Positions 20,521-29,930 of a stretch of DNA of 64,000 nt are shown here, piece by piece. Origin of the DNA: Fabrea salina (taxonomy: Eukaryota; Ciliophora; Heterotrichea; Heterotrichida; Fabreidae); NCBI GenBank assembly GCA_022984795.1, contig JALIHJ010000041.1, positions 62,001 through 126,000 on the forward strand. The letters run 5' to 3'. The notes under the pieces are model-generated. The model ran no database searches and was not told the origin of the DNA. It worked only from the letters and a program-made list of their open reading frames with translations. A program made the position numbers and the translations under genes. Numbering within the stretch: position 1 is the stretch's first letter; each line of letters starts with the position of its first letter.

Positions 20521-21273
20521 ATGATGAAGAACCAAGAGTCCCAAGAACTAGACGTCAAAACAGAATTTATCTACCATCCAAACAAATTCAACAAGAAGTG
20601 TTCCAATAGAGTCCTGAAACCTAACTTGCGAAGTGGAGTGTCTCCAGACCTTCCTGATGAATTCAAACTTAGCCAAGTTCCCGTGCTCAACTCTCAAATC
20701 AGAGCCCAAGAGTTAGCCTGCACAGTTCCTAGCCGAAGCCCTTTGTTAACGCAAAACAAAAAAACCTTTGACTACCAAGACTACAACATTTCCAACAACG
20801 CCAATGCTTTTGACATCTCTTCTATGAAACCCAGTCACATAAACGACCTACTTAATGACAAAAGACCTGATGTCAGGATGAAGTCTCCTTTTTACTCCAA
20901 CTACCTCAAACACCTGGAAACAGGAGGCTTTGCTAGGACTAGGGGAATCTGCACTGTTTACGCTAACCAACCTTACACTATCAAAAGAACTGACCAACAA
21001 GTTGCTAAAGCACTTAAAATCACTCCTAAAACTAAACTAGTTCCTATCAAACTTAAACAACCTTCCCAACTCACCCTGTCTGCTTCTATTAAAGAATTCA
21101 AAAACAGTTTTGCGTTCAGCAAACAAAACATGAAACGCTTTTTGCAGAAACCTAGTCATAAAAGCCAACCCAAACTAAAAACCCAAACAGTTGAAAGTGG
21201 TTCTGAAGACATCCAGAAGTTCGAAAAGATGCTTGAAACCTCCAAAATAGCGAATTCACTACTGCAGTACTAA
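20521..21273 (+). CDS. Unknown Lys/Ser-rich protein
   Basis: 250 aa, starting two bases after the stop of the SMARCC-like gene. Rich in Lys, Ser, Asn and Pro with short hydrophobic islands, no membrane segment and no recognised domain; likely mostly disordered. A repeated KLKQPSQLTL/KPSHKSQPKLK flavour is visible in the C-terminal third. Its 3' end faces NTMT1 with five bases between. The frame is clean for 250 codons with neighbour-like codon use, so it is probably real. Confidence 0.7.
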   Translation: MMKNQESQELDVKTEFIYHPNKFNKKCSNRVLKPNLRSGVSPDLPDEFKLSQVPVLNSQIRAQELACTVPSRSPLLTQNKKTFDYQDYNISNNANAFDISSMKPSHINDLLNDKRPDVRMKSPFYSNYLKHLETGGFARTRGICTVYANQPYTIKRTDQQVAKALKITPKTKLVPIKLKQPSQLTLSASIKEFKNSFAFSKQNMKRFLQKPSHKSQPKLKTQTVESGSEDIQKFEKMLETSKIANSLLQY

Positions 21274-21278
21274 TTAAC

Positions 21279-22055
21279 TTAAGAAGGTACACACCCAAAC
21301 ATCTTGACTTTAAAAGTGTCTGAAGGAAAGTTAGTTTGGTAAGCTTCTTCAACTACTCGGAACCCTGACTCTTCAATAATCGACTTCAAGTAGTGTTCAG
21401 GCCTAGTAACACTCCAGTCTTCTCTGTGAAGCATGAAGCCACTTTTTTTAGTGTTTTCTTTTACAGCCAAGAGTCCTCCTTGCTTAAGCCCAACTTTGAT
21501 TCTCTCCAGAAAAGACTTAAGGTCTTTGTCAGTAAGGTGAGAAAGCACCCATTGCACCCAAATGCAGTCATACTTGCCTTCTTCTGGAGCAAAAGTCTGC
21601 AAACCTTCAGCGAAGCAGTTCTTGAGTTTGGGTGAGTCCACGTAAGAAGGTGCTGCGTCCATGTACTTAGCGCACTGATCGACTATGTCAATACTGCTGA
21701 ACTCAGGAACCAACAAGTACTTAGTTACTCGTCCAAAGCCAGCACCGCAGTCCAGCACTGTGTCTTTTTGTAAGTTGTGATCTCTCGCAAGTTTGTGTAG
21801 GAACTTGCGCGAGTCCGAAATATCAGGGATGTGGCACTCTGGAAGGTCGCCAAGAATTCCTGAAATGGTTAACTCGCGTTCAGCCCAGTACTGGTTGCCC
21901 ATGTTGTACCACCACTCTTCTCCTATGGACTCGCACTCGTTCTGCCACATCTCTTCAATGCTTTGGAAGACTTTTCCTGACCCGTCGTACCCAAAGACTT
22001 TCTTTTCCATCAATCTAAAATTACGCGCATATCTTTTTAATGCTTTTTGCATCAT
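21279..22055 (-). CDS. NTMT1: Alpha-N-terminal protein methyltransferase (NTMT1/METTL11A)
   Basis: 258 aa at most; the ATGs at 22055, 22052 and 22010 are all possible starts. SAM-binding motif I is LDCGAGFGRVTKYLL, followed by acidic motif II (IDIVDQ) and the family blocks DISDSRKFL, GLQTFAPE, YDCIWVQWVLSHLTD and VKENT. These match NTMT1 over its whole length. The enzyme methylates the alpha-amino group of proteins with an N-terminal X-Pro-Lys after Met removal, for example histone-related and mitotic proteins. Eight bases separate it from the PEX11 stop upstream. Confidence 0.92.
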   Translation of the reverse strand: MMQKALKRYARNFRLMEKKVFGYDGSGKVFQSIEEMWQNECESIGEEWWYNMGNQYWAERELTISGILGDLPECHIPDISDSRKFLHKLARDHNLQKDTVLDCGAGFGRVTKYLLVPEFSSIDIVDQCAKYMDAAPSYVDSPKLKNCFAEGLQTFAPEEGKYDCIWVQWVLSHLTDKDLKSFLERIKVGLKQGGLLAVKENTKKSGFMLHREDWSVTRPEHYLKSIIEESGFRVVEEAYQTNFPSDTFKVKMFGCVPS

Positions 22056-22062
22056 TTATGAA

Positions 22063-22734
22063 TTATTTAGGCCAGAGTTGGTAACAAGACACAGCGCCTG
22101 AAACAAGACCCCCAAGAGCAGGCCACTTGTCGTCCATTTGTTTGCCAAACGCCCACAAAAACAACCCAGAAGAATCCCCTGCAGGAAAGAAGTCGCCACA
22201 GCTTTTGACTATGTTGAGAATGATGGCTTTTCTTTCCTTCTTCAAAGCATTCATATCCTCTATGAAAGAATCAAATTTGTGGATCTTTAAACTTAGTTCT
22301 CGGCAGTAGTTTTTATACAAGCTGTACACAAACTCTGCCAAGCTCAGCAGTATAGTGAGCAGCCACAGCTGAGAAGAGTGCTTGGAAAGTTTCTTTTCAT
22401 CTGTTTTGAATATTTTCACTCCATTGAAAAACTGCAAGTTGTCGTAAATGAAATAAAAGAAAAAGGCTGTTCTAGTTGCTATTTTAAGTGACTTCTCAGG
22501 AACTTGCAGGGTTTTGCTTTTAAGAGCCACTGACACGTTTTCGAGTTCGTGGATTCCTCGGAACAACCGGAAAACTCTCCGCGCATTGCTGAGTGCTTTG
22601 GTCAAGTTAGCTGCTTTTTCTATGTTTTGTGGGTCAGCTAAGAAGCTTTTCAGAAGTCTAGAGCCGTACTGCAGGACCTTGAAAAACTTATCTCTGGGGT
22701 CGAGTTCTTTGCTGAGTTTAAGCACCTTACTCAT
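22063..22734 (-). CDS. PEX11: Peroxisomal membrane protein PEX11
   Basis: 223 aa from the ATG at 22734 (an earlier in-frame ATG at 22812 would overlap ALG5's end). Conserved features are the N-terminal amphipathic region (DPRDKFFKVLQYGSRLLKSFL), NARRVFRLFRGIHEL, the hydrophobic YFIYDNLQFF region and the C-terminal FFPAGDSSG...GLVSGAVSCYQLW segment. PEX11 shapes and divides peroxisomes. Intronless. Context offers nothing specific. Confidence 0.9.
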   Translation of the reverse strand: MSKVLKLSKELDPRDKFFKVLQYGSRLLKSFLADPQNIEKAANLTKALSNARRVFRLFRGIHELENVSVALKSKTLQVPEKSLKIATRTAFFFYFIYDNLQFFNGVKIFKTDEKKLSKHSSQLWLLTILLSLAEFVYSLYKNYCRELSLKIHKFDSFIEDMNALKKERKAIILNIVKSCGDFFPAGDSSGLFLWAFGKQMDDKWPALGGLVSGAVSCYQLWPK

Positions 22735-22778
22735 ATTTAGACTTATTGTTGGTATTATGGCGGACTTAATTATCAGAG

Positions 22779-23777
22779 TCACAAACAGTAAGGAGTGTCG
22801 TGGGGACTCCAAAGTTTAAGGGTGTAAAGCAGTCTAATCACTAGTATGTCTCTAGCTATTTTAAAAGAGTCAAGCAGCACGTTCACTTTGCTTCCTGGCA
22901 TTTCTTGCCAGTTAATTCCTACTTCCTTTACTGGGATGTTTAGTATCTTGGCTAAGTAAATTAACTCTACGTCAAAAGCCCACCTTTCTATGTGCTGGGC
23001 TACAAACAGTTTCCTCGCTGCTTCTCTTGTAAACAGTTTAAAGCCACACTGGGTGTCTTGGAGATCCGACCCACACATCAACTTCACAAAAAACCCAAAA
23101 CAGGCATTTAAAAAGTCCCTTAAAGGGTGGCGTTTTCTAGTGAGTTGACTGCTCACTTGGTTGCGTGACCCTACAACCATAGCTTTGTGGCTCTTCTGAA
23201 TCTTGCTGAGTTGGGACTCAAGAAGACCCAAACACATTATATCTGAGGCACCATCTGCGTCAGCAAAGAGAAGGTGCTTACCACGGGCTACGAGCATTCC
23301 CTAAGTAACCTTTACAAACCTCACAGCAGAGCCTTTGCCTTTATTTTCCTCACAAGCCAGGACTTTCAGTTCACAGTTTCTGAGTTCACCTACCTTCAAA
23401 GCTACCTTGGCCCTGCTTAGCAGTTACGTGTTGTCTTTGCTGCCGTCGTCAACAACAATGATTTCGTAGGTAAAGTTTGTGTTGAGTTTTTTCCTGTTCT
23501 CTAGAAACTCTATGTGGTCTTCTAGCATCTGGCCAATTCGAGTTTCTTCGTTGAAAGCTGGAACAACCAGAGAGAACTCCAAGGTGGGCTCTAGCATTAA
23601 GTTGAACTTGTCTCTGAGATCTAAGTACTTTTCAGGGCTGTAGTTAGAAAGCAGACTGAGTCTTGGAGGCGACGATAGGCTTTTCTTCCAAGCTTTGTAG
23701 GGTTGAGAAAGCAGCTTGTAAACAAAAAACTGAATTGGTATTACAGCTAGCAGTCCTATAAATAAGAAAAAGTACAT
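22779..23777 (-). CDS. ALG5: Dolichyl-phosphate beta-glucosyltransferase (ALG5)
   Basis: 322 aa in three exons, with 15-nt introns at 23413-23427 and 23301-23315. The start at 23777 gives an N-terminal membrane anchor (MYFFLFIGLLAVIPIQFFVYKLL). Then come a GT2 fold with SLVVPAFNEETRIGQML, VDDGSKDNT (completed by splicing), NKGKGSAVRFG and the metal-binding ADADGASD. The enzyme makes dolichyl-phosphate-glucose at the ER for N-glycan precursors. Only seven bases separate its ATG from the divergent ATG at 23785. Confidence 0.93.
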
Positions 23778-23784
23778 TTGTATT

Positions 23785-24123
23785 ATGGACAATTTTAATG
23801 AAAGACAAAAGCGCTTTTTCGAGTTAAGTGTTCGGCAAGACTTAGAGTTTGAAGACGGCAATGAGCTTTTAAAAGCCTCCAGAAAGGTTTTTTACGGAGC
23901 GATGGCAGCAGGACTGGGCACAGCAAGTTTGATTTTTTACCTGAAGCACAGAGGATTCTTCATGAGGTCTGGAAGCTACTCTGAAGTAAAGGTGCAGTTC
24001 ATGGTTATGTTTTTTAGCTTTGGGAACTCTATGCTAGCTGGTTACTTTTTGATGTCACAGTTCCACGACGTCTCTGACAAGCTTCACTTTAAGTACAAGT
24101 TAAAAGACCAAATTAACACTTAG
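23785..24123 (+). CDS. Small two-TM protein, unknown
   Basis: 112 aa with two hydrophobic segments (~residues 35-53, VFYGAMAAGLGTASLIFYL, and ~72-90, FMVMFFSFGNSMLAGYFLM) and charged ends. Could be a mitochondrial or ER membrane protein; no family recognised. It starts seven bases from divergent ALG5 and ends three bases before the convergent eRF3 stop. Confidence 0.7.
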   Translation: MDNFNERQKRFFELSVRQDLEFEDGNELLKASRKVFYGAMAAGLGTASLIFYLKHRGFFMRSGSYSEVKVQFMVMFFSFGNSMLAGYFLMSQFHDVSDKLHFKYKLKDQINT

Positions 24124-24126
24124 TTA

Positions 24127-25701
24127 CTATAAAGCTTTGATTACCTTCCCCAGAGCTATAGTGTAGTCTTCGTCTCTCAAAGTAAACCTACTTAAGGGGC
24201 CAAAGTTTTCAAAACACAAGTCAACTTGGGTTTGAATCCTCAGTTTAACCCGTGTGTTGGGTCTGGCAAAACTGGTTTTAAATTGCTTCTTAGTTTGTTG
24301 GTCAAACTTACTTAAGACTTCAACTACTGTGCACTCCTCTAAACTTGTGTGCAAGTGGAGGACACATGTGTACCCGGGTCCTACTATGGGCTTTTGAGGC
24401 GGCAAGTCTAAAAACAATACGTCTGCTAAGAACTGGTTGCTCTTTTCACAGAGGTTGTGAGTATCACAAATCACGTAACCTTTCTGTATTTCTATATCTT
24501 CTTGGGTTTTTAGCTTGATTTTAAGGTTCTCGCCAGCTTCTGCGTATACTAATTTAGTGTCTTCAGGTCCGCATATTTCTTGAATCGTAGCTTTAATGTT
24601 CACAGGCATTATTGTAACCCTAAGGTCCTTTACAAGCAGTCCTGATTCTACTTTGCCTAAGAAATACACTCCTTGGTCCTTGCCTTTGTCAATTATAGGT
24701 ACTCTTAAAGGGCCTTTTTCTCTTTGAACTTCAATTTTGTCCAAAACCTCCAAAAAAGACCCTTCTGAGTACCAACTGCACACTTGGGGTTCTGGCTCAC
24801 TTAAGTTCTGACCGCTCAAGCCACTCACAGGCACCCAGTAAATCTCAGACACTTTGCAGGTCTCTCTGAAAAAGGGTTCCAAAGAATTCTTAATGAAGCA
24901 AAACCTTTCGTAATTCCAGTTAACTGAAGGGTCGTCCATTTTAGTGAGCAGCACCACAAAACAAGTGATTCCTTTAGACCTAGCTAACAGCACATGTTCC
25001 CTGGTTTGCCCTCCTTTTTCGAAGCCAGCTTCAAACTCTCCTTGTCTTGAAGACACTACAACCACTCCTATGTCTGCTTGAGTTACTCCATGTATCATGT
25101 TGGGCACATATCTTTTGTGCCCAGGAGCATCCAATATCACAAACCTCTTACTAGGGGTTTCAAAATAAGCCTTGCCCACTTCAACTGTTTTGCCCTTTTC
25201 TCTTTCTTCGTCGTTGATGTCCATTATGTAAGCTAGCCACCAACTTCCACGCATGTTTTCTTCAGCCTCTGACTTGTACTGCTGCACTAGTCTTTCGTCT
25301 ATCTTGTGTTGCTGGAGAAGAAGGTGCCCACACAAGGTAGACTTACCTGCATCTACATGGCCAATGAAAACTAAGTTAACAACTTGTTTAGGGGAGGGTT
25401 CTTCCAAGTCTGGAAATTCTGACTTAACTTTGGAAATAAGGAAGGACTTGTCCACTGCTACTTCAGGCAGAGGCTTAGGTTTGGGGGCTTTGGGCAGTTT
25501 GGCCAACTTGGACTCTTCTGGTTTGAACTGTGAAAAATGCTGTGCTTTTAAAGAAGTGATGTCTTGGTGCTGTTCTTCTTGCGAGGTAGGAGCCTGGAAA
25601 TAAGCCTTGTTACTAAAGGTGTACTCGTGCTTTTGGGCTCCTTCCAGCACTGAGTCAGGAATTTCTTCGTCAAGTTGTTCCCAGTCTTCAATGTCTGACA
25701 T
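24127..25701 (-). CDS. GSPT1: Translation release factor eRF3 (GSPT1)
   Basis: 524 aa. After a short acidic, Pro/Lys-rich N-terminal region (~107 aa) come the GTPase motifs: GHVDAGKST (P-loop), EEREKGKTVEVG (switch I), DAPGHKRYVPNM (G3) and TKMD (G4). The eRF3-typical GEFEAGFEKGGQTREH follows, then two EF-Tu-like beta-barrels. eRF3 partners eRF1 in termination at stop codons. HBS1 is the main alternative, but the GEFE..FEKGGQ and DPSVNW blocks favour eRF3. The presence of an ordinary eRF3 is relevant to the window's unusual UGA use, though stop recognition is set mainly by eRF1. Confidence 0.92.
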   Translation of the reverse strand: MSDIEDWEQLDEEIPDSVLEGAQKHEYTFSNKAYFQAPTSQEEQHQDITSLKAQHFSQFKPEESKLAKLPKAPKPKPLPEVAVDKSFLISKVKSEFPDLEEPSPKQVVNLVFIGHVDAGKSTLCGHLLLQQHKIDERLVQQYKSEAEENMRGSWWLAYIMDINDEEREKGKTVEVGKAYFETPSKRFVILDAPGHKRYVPNMIHGVTQADIGVVVVSSRQGEFEAGFEKGGQTREHVLLARSKGITCFVVLLTKMDDPSVNWNYERFCFIKNSLEPFFRETCKVSEIYWVPVSGLSGQNLSEPEPQVCSWYSEGSFLEVLDKIEVQREKGPLRVPIIDKGKDQGVYFLGKVESGLLVKDLRVTIMPVNIKATIQEICGPEDTKLVYAEAGENLKIKLKTQEDIEIQKGYVICDTHNLCEKSNQFLADVLFLDLPPQKPIVGPGYTCVLHLHTSLEECTVVEVLSKFDQQTKKQFKTSFARPNTRVKLRIQTQVDLCFENFGPLSRFTLRDEDYTIALGKVIKAL

Positions 25702-25721
25702 TAATACCTTAATTAAATGAA

Positions 25722-27221
25722 TTACTCAACTGTTAATATGCTCATAACGTCAGCTTTATTCACAGCGTACTGGTTGTGCCCGTGCAAAGCCACAACTAAG
25801 TCGCCGGTTTGAGCAAGTCCTTTTTCTTTTAAGTCGTTGATTGCCTTCCTAACTAACGGTCTTGGCTGTGAATACTTCTCTACAAAGACTCCGAAACAGT
25901 TCCTTTCTAAACTTAGTTGCACGTAAGTCTTTTTGTTAGCAGTAATCACATAAATAGGAGCAGGAGGCATGTACTTCTCAACAAGTCTTGCAGTTCCGCC
26001 TCTTTCTGACACTACTAACAAAAAGGCTGCACTTCTTTCGCGTGCAGCAGTCGCAGCTGCTTCACAGGCGCCTTCTCGAGTTCCTGCAACGTACTCGCGG
26101 TCTTCTTGGAGTTCTTCACTTACTACAAACTCTTCAGCCTCAATGCAGATCTTGTTGAGGAACTGCACTGCTTTCACAGGGTGCTTGCCCATTGCTGTTT
26201 CTACTGAAAGCATTAGAGCGTCGCTGCCGTCTATAACGGCGTTGGCAGCGTCACTGGCTTCTGCACGAGTAGGACGCGGATTGACTACCATCGACTCCAA
26301 CATTTGAGTTGAAGTAATCACAGGCTTGGCGTAGTGGTTGGACACCTGAATTATGTACTTTTGAGCAAGGAACATTTTTTCGTTAGGAAGCACCATTCCT
26401 AAGTCGCCTCTTGCAACCATCACAGCGTCACTGTTGGGAACTATTTCGTGGAGGTTGTTTATTCCTTCTATGTCTTCAATTTTAGCAACCATCTTGATGT
26501 TGTAGCCTTTTCTGCCTAGAAGTCTTCTGACCTTTTCAATGTCGTCTGAAGACCTAGTGAAACTGACCCCAATGAAGTCTACGTCCATCGACACAGCTAA
26601 ACTTTTCAGCATAGAGACGTCTGTTTCAGTTAAAGTAGGCAACTCTAGCTTCACCCCTAACACAGCTAAGTTTCTGAGCTCACTCAATTCTCCAGCAACG
26701 TCCACTCTGCACACAAGTTCCCCTTCTAAAACTTCTTCCACCACACAAATAATGTTTCCATCAGCCATAAGCACCTTTGTGCCAGAGGGCACTTTGCTGA
26801 AGTCAGGAAAAGAACAAGAAATCTTGTCTTTGTTCCCAAGAAAAGAGTAGTCGTTTGTAATGCGGAGTGTCTGGCCTTTTTCAAGCTGCACAGGAGTGTG
26901 CCCTTCTAAGTACCCTGTGCGGACGTCAGGGCCTTCAGTGTCTAGCATGATTCCTACTTGTTTGTCTGCAGCTTCTGCTGAGCTGCGTATTTTTTGGATG
27001 GTCTCTCTGTGCCAGTCTTCGTTTCCGTGGGCTAGGTTGAGTCTTGCTACGTCCATTCCGCTTTCAATCATTTCTCGAAGGATTTCTGGGTCTTGGCACC
27101 CAGGTCCCATTGTGCAGACTATTTTTGTTCTGCGGATGGCTTGTCTTTCTTCTCTTAGGTCTTCCACAACAGTTTTTTGCTTTTCGAGGACAGGAAACTC
27201 GTTGTTGTCTTGGGTGTCCAT
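25722..27221 (-). CDS. PK: Pyruvate kinase
   Basis: 499 aa, full length for the family. Catalytic Lys region AKIEDIEGINNL, Mg-ligand region VARGDLGM, TSTQMLESM and NPRPTRAEASDAANAVIDGSDALMLS are clear, with the C-terminal regulatory domain present. Several normally conserved positions differ: NFSHG is NLAHG, DTKGPE is DTEGPD, GDLGVEIP is GDLGMVLP and MLSGETAKG is MLSVETAMG. These include residues that coordinate K+ in other pyruvate kinases, so cation dependence may be altered (inference). Divergent from the INTS8-like gene, 20 bases between starts. Confidence 0.95.
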   Translation of the reverse strand: MDTQDNNEFPVLEKQKTVVEDLREERQAIRRTKIVCTMGPGCQDPEILREMIESGMDVARLNLAHGNEDWHRETIQKIRSSAEAADKQVGIMLDTEGPDVRTGYLEGHTPVQLEKGQTLRITNDYSFLGNKDKISCSFPDFSKVPSGTKVLMADGNIICVVEEVLEGELVCRVDVAGELSELRNLAVLGVKLELPTLTETDVSMLKSLAVSMDVDFIGVSFTRSSDDIEKVRRLLGRKGYNIKMVAKIEDIEGINNLHEIVPNSDAVMVARGDLGMVLPNEKMFLAQKYIIQVSNHYAKPVITSTQMLESMVVNPRPTRAEASDAANAVIDGSDALMLSVETAMGKHPVKAVQFLNKICIEAEEFVVSEELQEDREYVAGTREGACEAAATAARERSAAFLLVVSERGGTARLVEKYMPPAPIYVITANKKTYVQLSLERNCFGVFVEKYSQPRPLVRKAINDLKEKGLAQTGDLVVALHGHNQYAVNKADVMSILTVE

Positions 27222-27241
27222 TTGATTAAATAACCCTATAA

Positions 27242-29299
27242 ATGGACTCTAGGTATGAACTTGCAGTCATACAGCCCCCCCAAACAGGTTACTACCTGTG
27301 GCTTAAGTTCTTGTCTAAAAGCTACAGACAAACTCACGTAACCACTAATTAGATCGATGACTGTCCAGCTGAGTTGCTAGAAAACGCTCTTTATCACACA
27401 CACCCCAAAGGAGTCCTTAACATGAACCAAAAAAAACTCCACAAACTGGAAGAAATCATCACAGACTTACTTGTGTTCAGTTCTCAAGAACTCTTAGAAA
27501 TCCTGGAAGACTATGAAATTCCTCTTGAGTACAAAATGAACCTTGCTAAAAAAGCCCGTGAAAAGGGAGGAGAGATCTTTTACTACCGGTTTGTACTGCG
27601 CACTTTAATCACAGATTACAAGTTCGCTAGGGAGATTCTTAACCTAGACAGAGACGAAGAACTAGAAGCTGTGCACCACTTAACTAAAGCTCGAACATCT
27701 TCACCCCAAATCTCCTTTGAACTGGGAGTTTGGAAAGCGCTTGAAGAGAACTACGCAGAGGCAGCCTACCACTTTTCTGAGCTTTACAAAAGTTTACCAC
27801 CAGACTTCACTCCTACTGGGAAGTCTGAAAAGATCTCTACTTTAACTATCCCAAAACTAAAGGGCTACTTAGGAATCTTTGAAGAAAGAATGGACTTAGA
27901 AAAGGACGAAAGTTACGCAAGGGAGTTATTCCACTTCAGCAAAGAACTCGACGGAAAACGCAGAATACACAGAGAACAAACTAATCCAGACATTGACATT
28001 GAACAACTCACACTCAACATTGACAGCATCAAAGCTAAAGCTGAGTCTAAAGACCCCAACGAAGAGTTCTCTAAAGCAAAGACTTATATGAAAGCAGCAG
28101 TGTTTCAAAACAGAGAGTATTCTGAGCTTGCTAGAAAACACTTTGAAGGAATATTGTCCTTTTTCACAGAAAGTCACTTGTGGATTGACTGTGTGTACGG
28201 GTGCACAGTAATCACTCCTTTGGAAGAAGCTGCTTCTGAAAATTACTTTGACACTATTCTTGAGTTGGTTTCTAAGTTTGGTGTTCCCAGAATTAAAGAC
28301 TGGATTTACATCTTAGCCATTAACATAAGTTCCCCTATGATGGGGACTTTCCTGGGAAAGGCCAAGCAGTTAGGACTAAGTGAAGACTACAAGTTTATGG
28401 TTAGTTTAGTAGAAACGATTATTTACTTGTCAGCTCAAACAGAACCTTTTTCAAGCGACTTTTTGAGTGACGTGTACTTGGAGTTTTTGGAACAACTAGA
28501 GTGTATAGAAGCTAAACCTTTGTTTAAGTTTGTGGAAGCAATTCAGGACAGCTACCTCATTAAAGACTTGGCTAGGTGGTTGTTTTCAGCCGTAAGGGTG
28601 CTTAAGTTCATACACAAAGAAAGACAAACTGAAGCCGACACTATTTACTCAGTAACTCCTAAACAGTACTTTGAGTTGATTAGTTTTGAAGAAGAGTTTA
28701 TGGTAGACATTCCTACAGACGTTGACTACAAAATGTAAACTCCACTTAGCAAAACAGGTTCCCACGACTTTTCCAAACTAGTGCGTCTCACCAAAACAGC
28801 AGTGGAAAGAAGCAGCAAACTCAATGCAGACGACTTCAACCAGTACTTCATGGGCAACATCTTTCTGCTCACGGAGAAGTTTCCAGAAGCAGTGCACTAC
28901 TACTTAAAAGCTGCAAGGTCTTTTGACTCAGCTAAGTTCTACAAACGACTGACTTACTCAGTTATGAAGTTAGGGGCTTTGTTTGAAGGAGTGTTGTTGT
29001 TCCAGCTTTCGGACTTTGACTACAGCTTAGACAAAGTAAAAGGCATTCTGCAAGGAATAGTGACTCCTAGCTTCTTGTACCCTTTTATTTTGGACGTGGA
29101 CATGATCGAGCACATGATGGAGACCCGCAGTTCCAAGGACCAAGACCTCAAAGAACTAGTGAGTTTTATTTAGTACACACTGATGGACTCTGCTGCGCGC
29201 CACCAAAGTGCAAACACCTTAAAAATCAAAAAACAAATCCTTGCACAGTTCCTGGACTTACTTCACTATGTGATGCAGAACCAAACTTGTAAGACATAA
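27242..29299 (+). CDS. INTS8: Integrator complex subunit 8-like protein
   Basis: 670 aa in four exons with 15-nt introns at 27338-27352, 28735-28749 and 29159-29173; all junctions keep the frame. The N-terminus (PPQTGYYLWLKFL) resembles the PPQTCWFEFL start of human INTS8. The C-terminal third aligns by eye with the human tail: NADDFNQYFMGNIFLLTEKFPEAVHYYLKA against NHSWLIIQADIYFATNQYSAALHYYLQA, and a matching DVDMIEHMME block. The rest is helical, TPR-like. INTS8 helps hold the phosphatase module of Integrator, which terminates Pol II transcripts. It is shorter than the human 995 aa. A generic TPR protein is the alternative. Confidence 0.75.
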
Positions 29300-29307
29300 T
29301 TAAGTTA

Positions 29308-29877
29308 CTAAGCTTTTTTAAACATTCCACTGAAGAACCCAGGTTTCTTGTCAGGTTTAGGCTGCATTCTTTCGTTCATTTCCTCAGGAGTGAAGTCGGG
29401 CAGACCTTTCATTTGCCTGTGCATTCTTTCTTCTTGAAGTTTACTGATTTCTTGCATCATAAGCATTTGTTGTCTAATCATCATATTTGTGTACCCCACA
29501 TTGACGCCCTCTATAATGGCCAAAATCACCCCGCCTGCTACAGCGTTTCGCCAGGCAATTTGGAACCCAGACCTAACAGCAAGAAGTCCCCCTGTGATAA
29601 ACCCTGACGCTACTGCGTTGACTGGAGAGTCCTCCTGACGGTACCAGAGTAAGAAGCAGTCGAAGGTAGAAAAAAGTCCTCCCCACATTGCAAAGCTGCC
29701 TCCCAGAATCGGAGCTCTAGTTTTGACGGCCATTGAGCCTCCTCGGAACCGTTCTCGTGAAGGAGCACTATAAAAACCTTTCAGGAAGTAGAATATTGCT
29801 CCACCTAAGGCCCCCATTGAAAAGGCCCCCCCGAGATCATCGAAGAATCTGTCTGGACAAGGTTCTCTTTGAGCCAT
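29308..29877 (-). CDS. TIM17: Mitochondrial inner membrane translocase TIM17
   Basis: 189 aa. Four hydrophobic segments in a Gly-rich Tim17/22/23 fold. The start CPDRFFDDLGGAFSMGALGGAIFYFLKGFY and the later GGSMAVKTRAPILGGSFAMWGGLFSTFDC are the Tim17 signature. The C-terminal tail is charged with Met/Gln repeats (MIRQQMLMMQEISKLQEER). It forms part of the TIM23 presequence translocase. Its 3' end lies eight bases from the convergent INTS8-like stop. Confidence 0.95.
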   Translation of the reverse strand: MAQREPCPDRFFDDLGGAFSMGALGGAIFYFLKGFYSAPSRERFRGGSMAVKTRAPILGGSFAMWGGLFSTFDCFLLWYRQEDSPVNAVASGFITGGLLAVRSGFQIAWRNAVAGGVILAIIEGVNVGYTNMMIRQQMLMMQEISKLQEERMHRQMKGLPDFTPEEMNERMQPKPDKKPGFFSGMFKKA

Positions 29878-29930
29878 CTTATTTTATAACTTTTCGAAAG
29901 AACACCTATCTGAATTATTGTTTAGTTAAG

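Noticed and set aside
22779-23297. A separate short glycosyltransferase gene
   Set aside because: Two 15-nt introns join it to the upstream exons to give a full ALG5.
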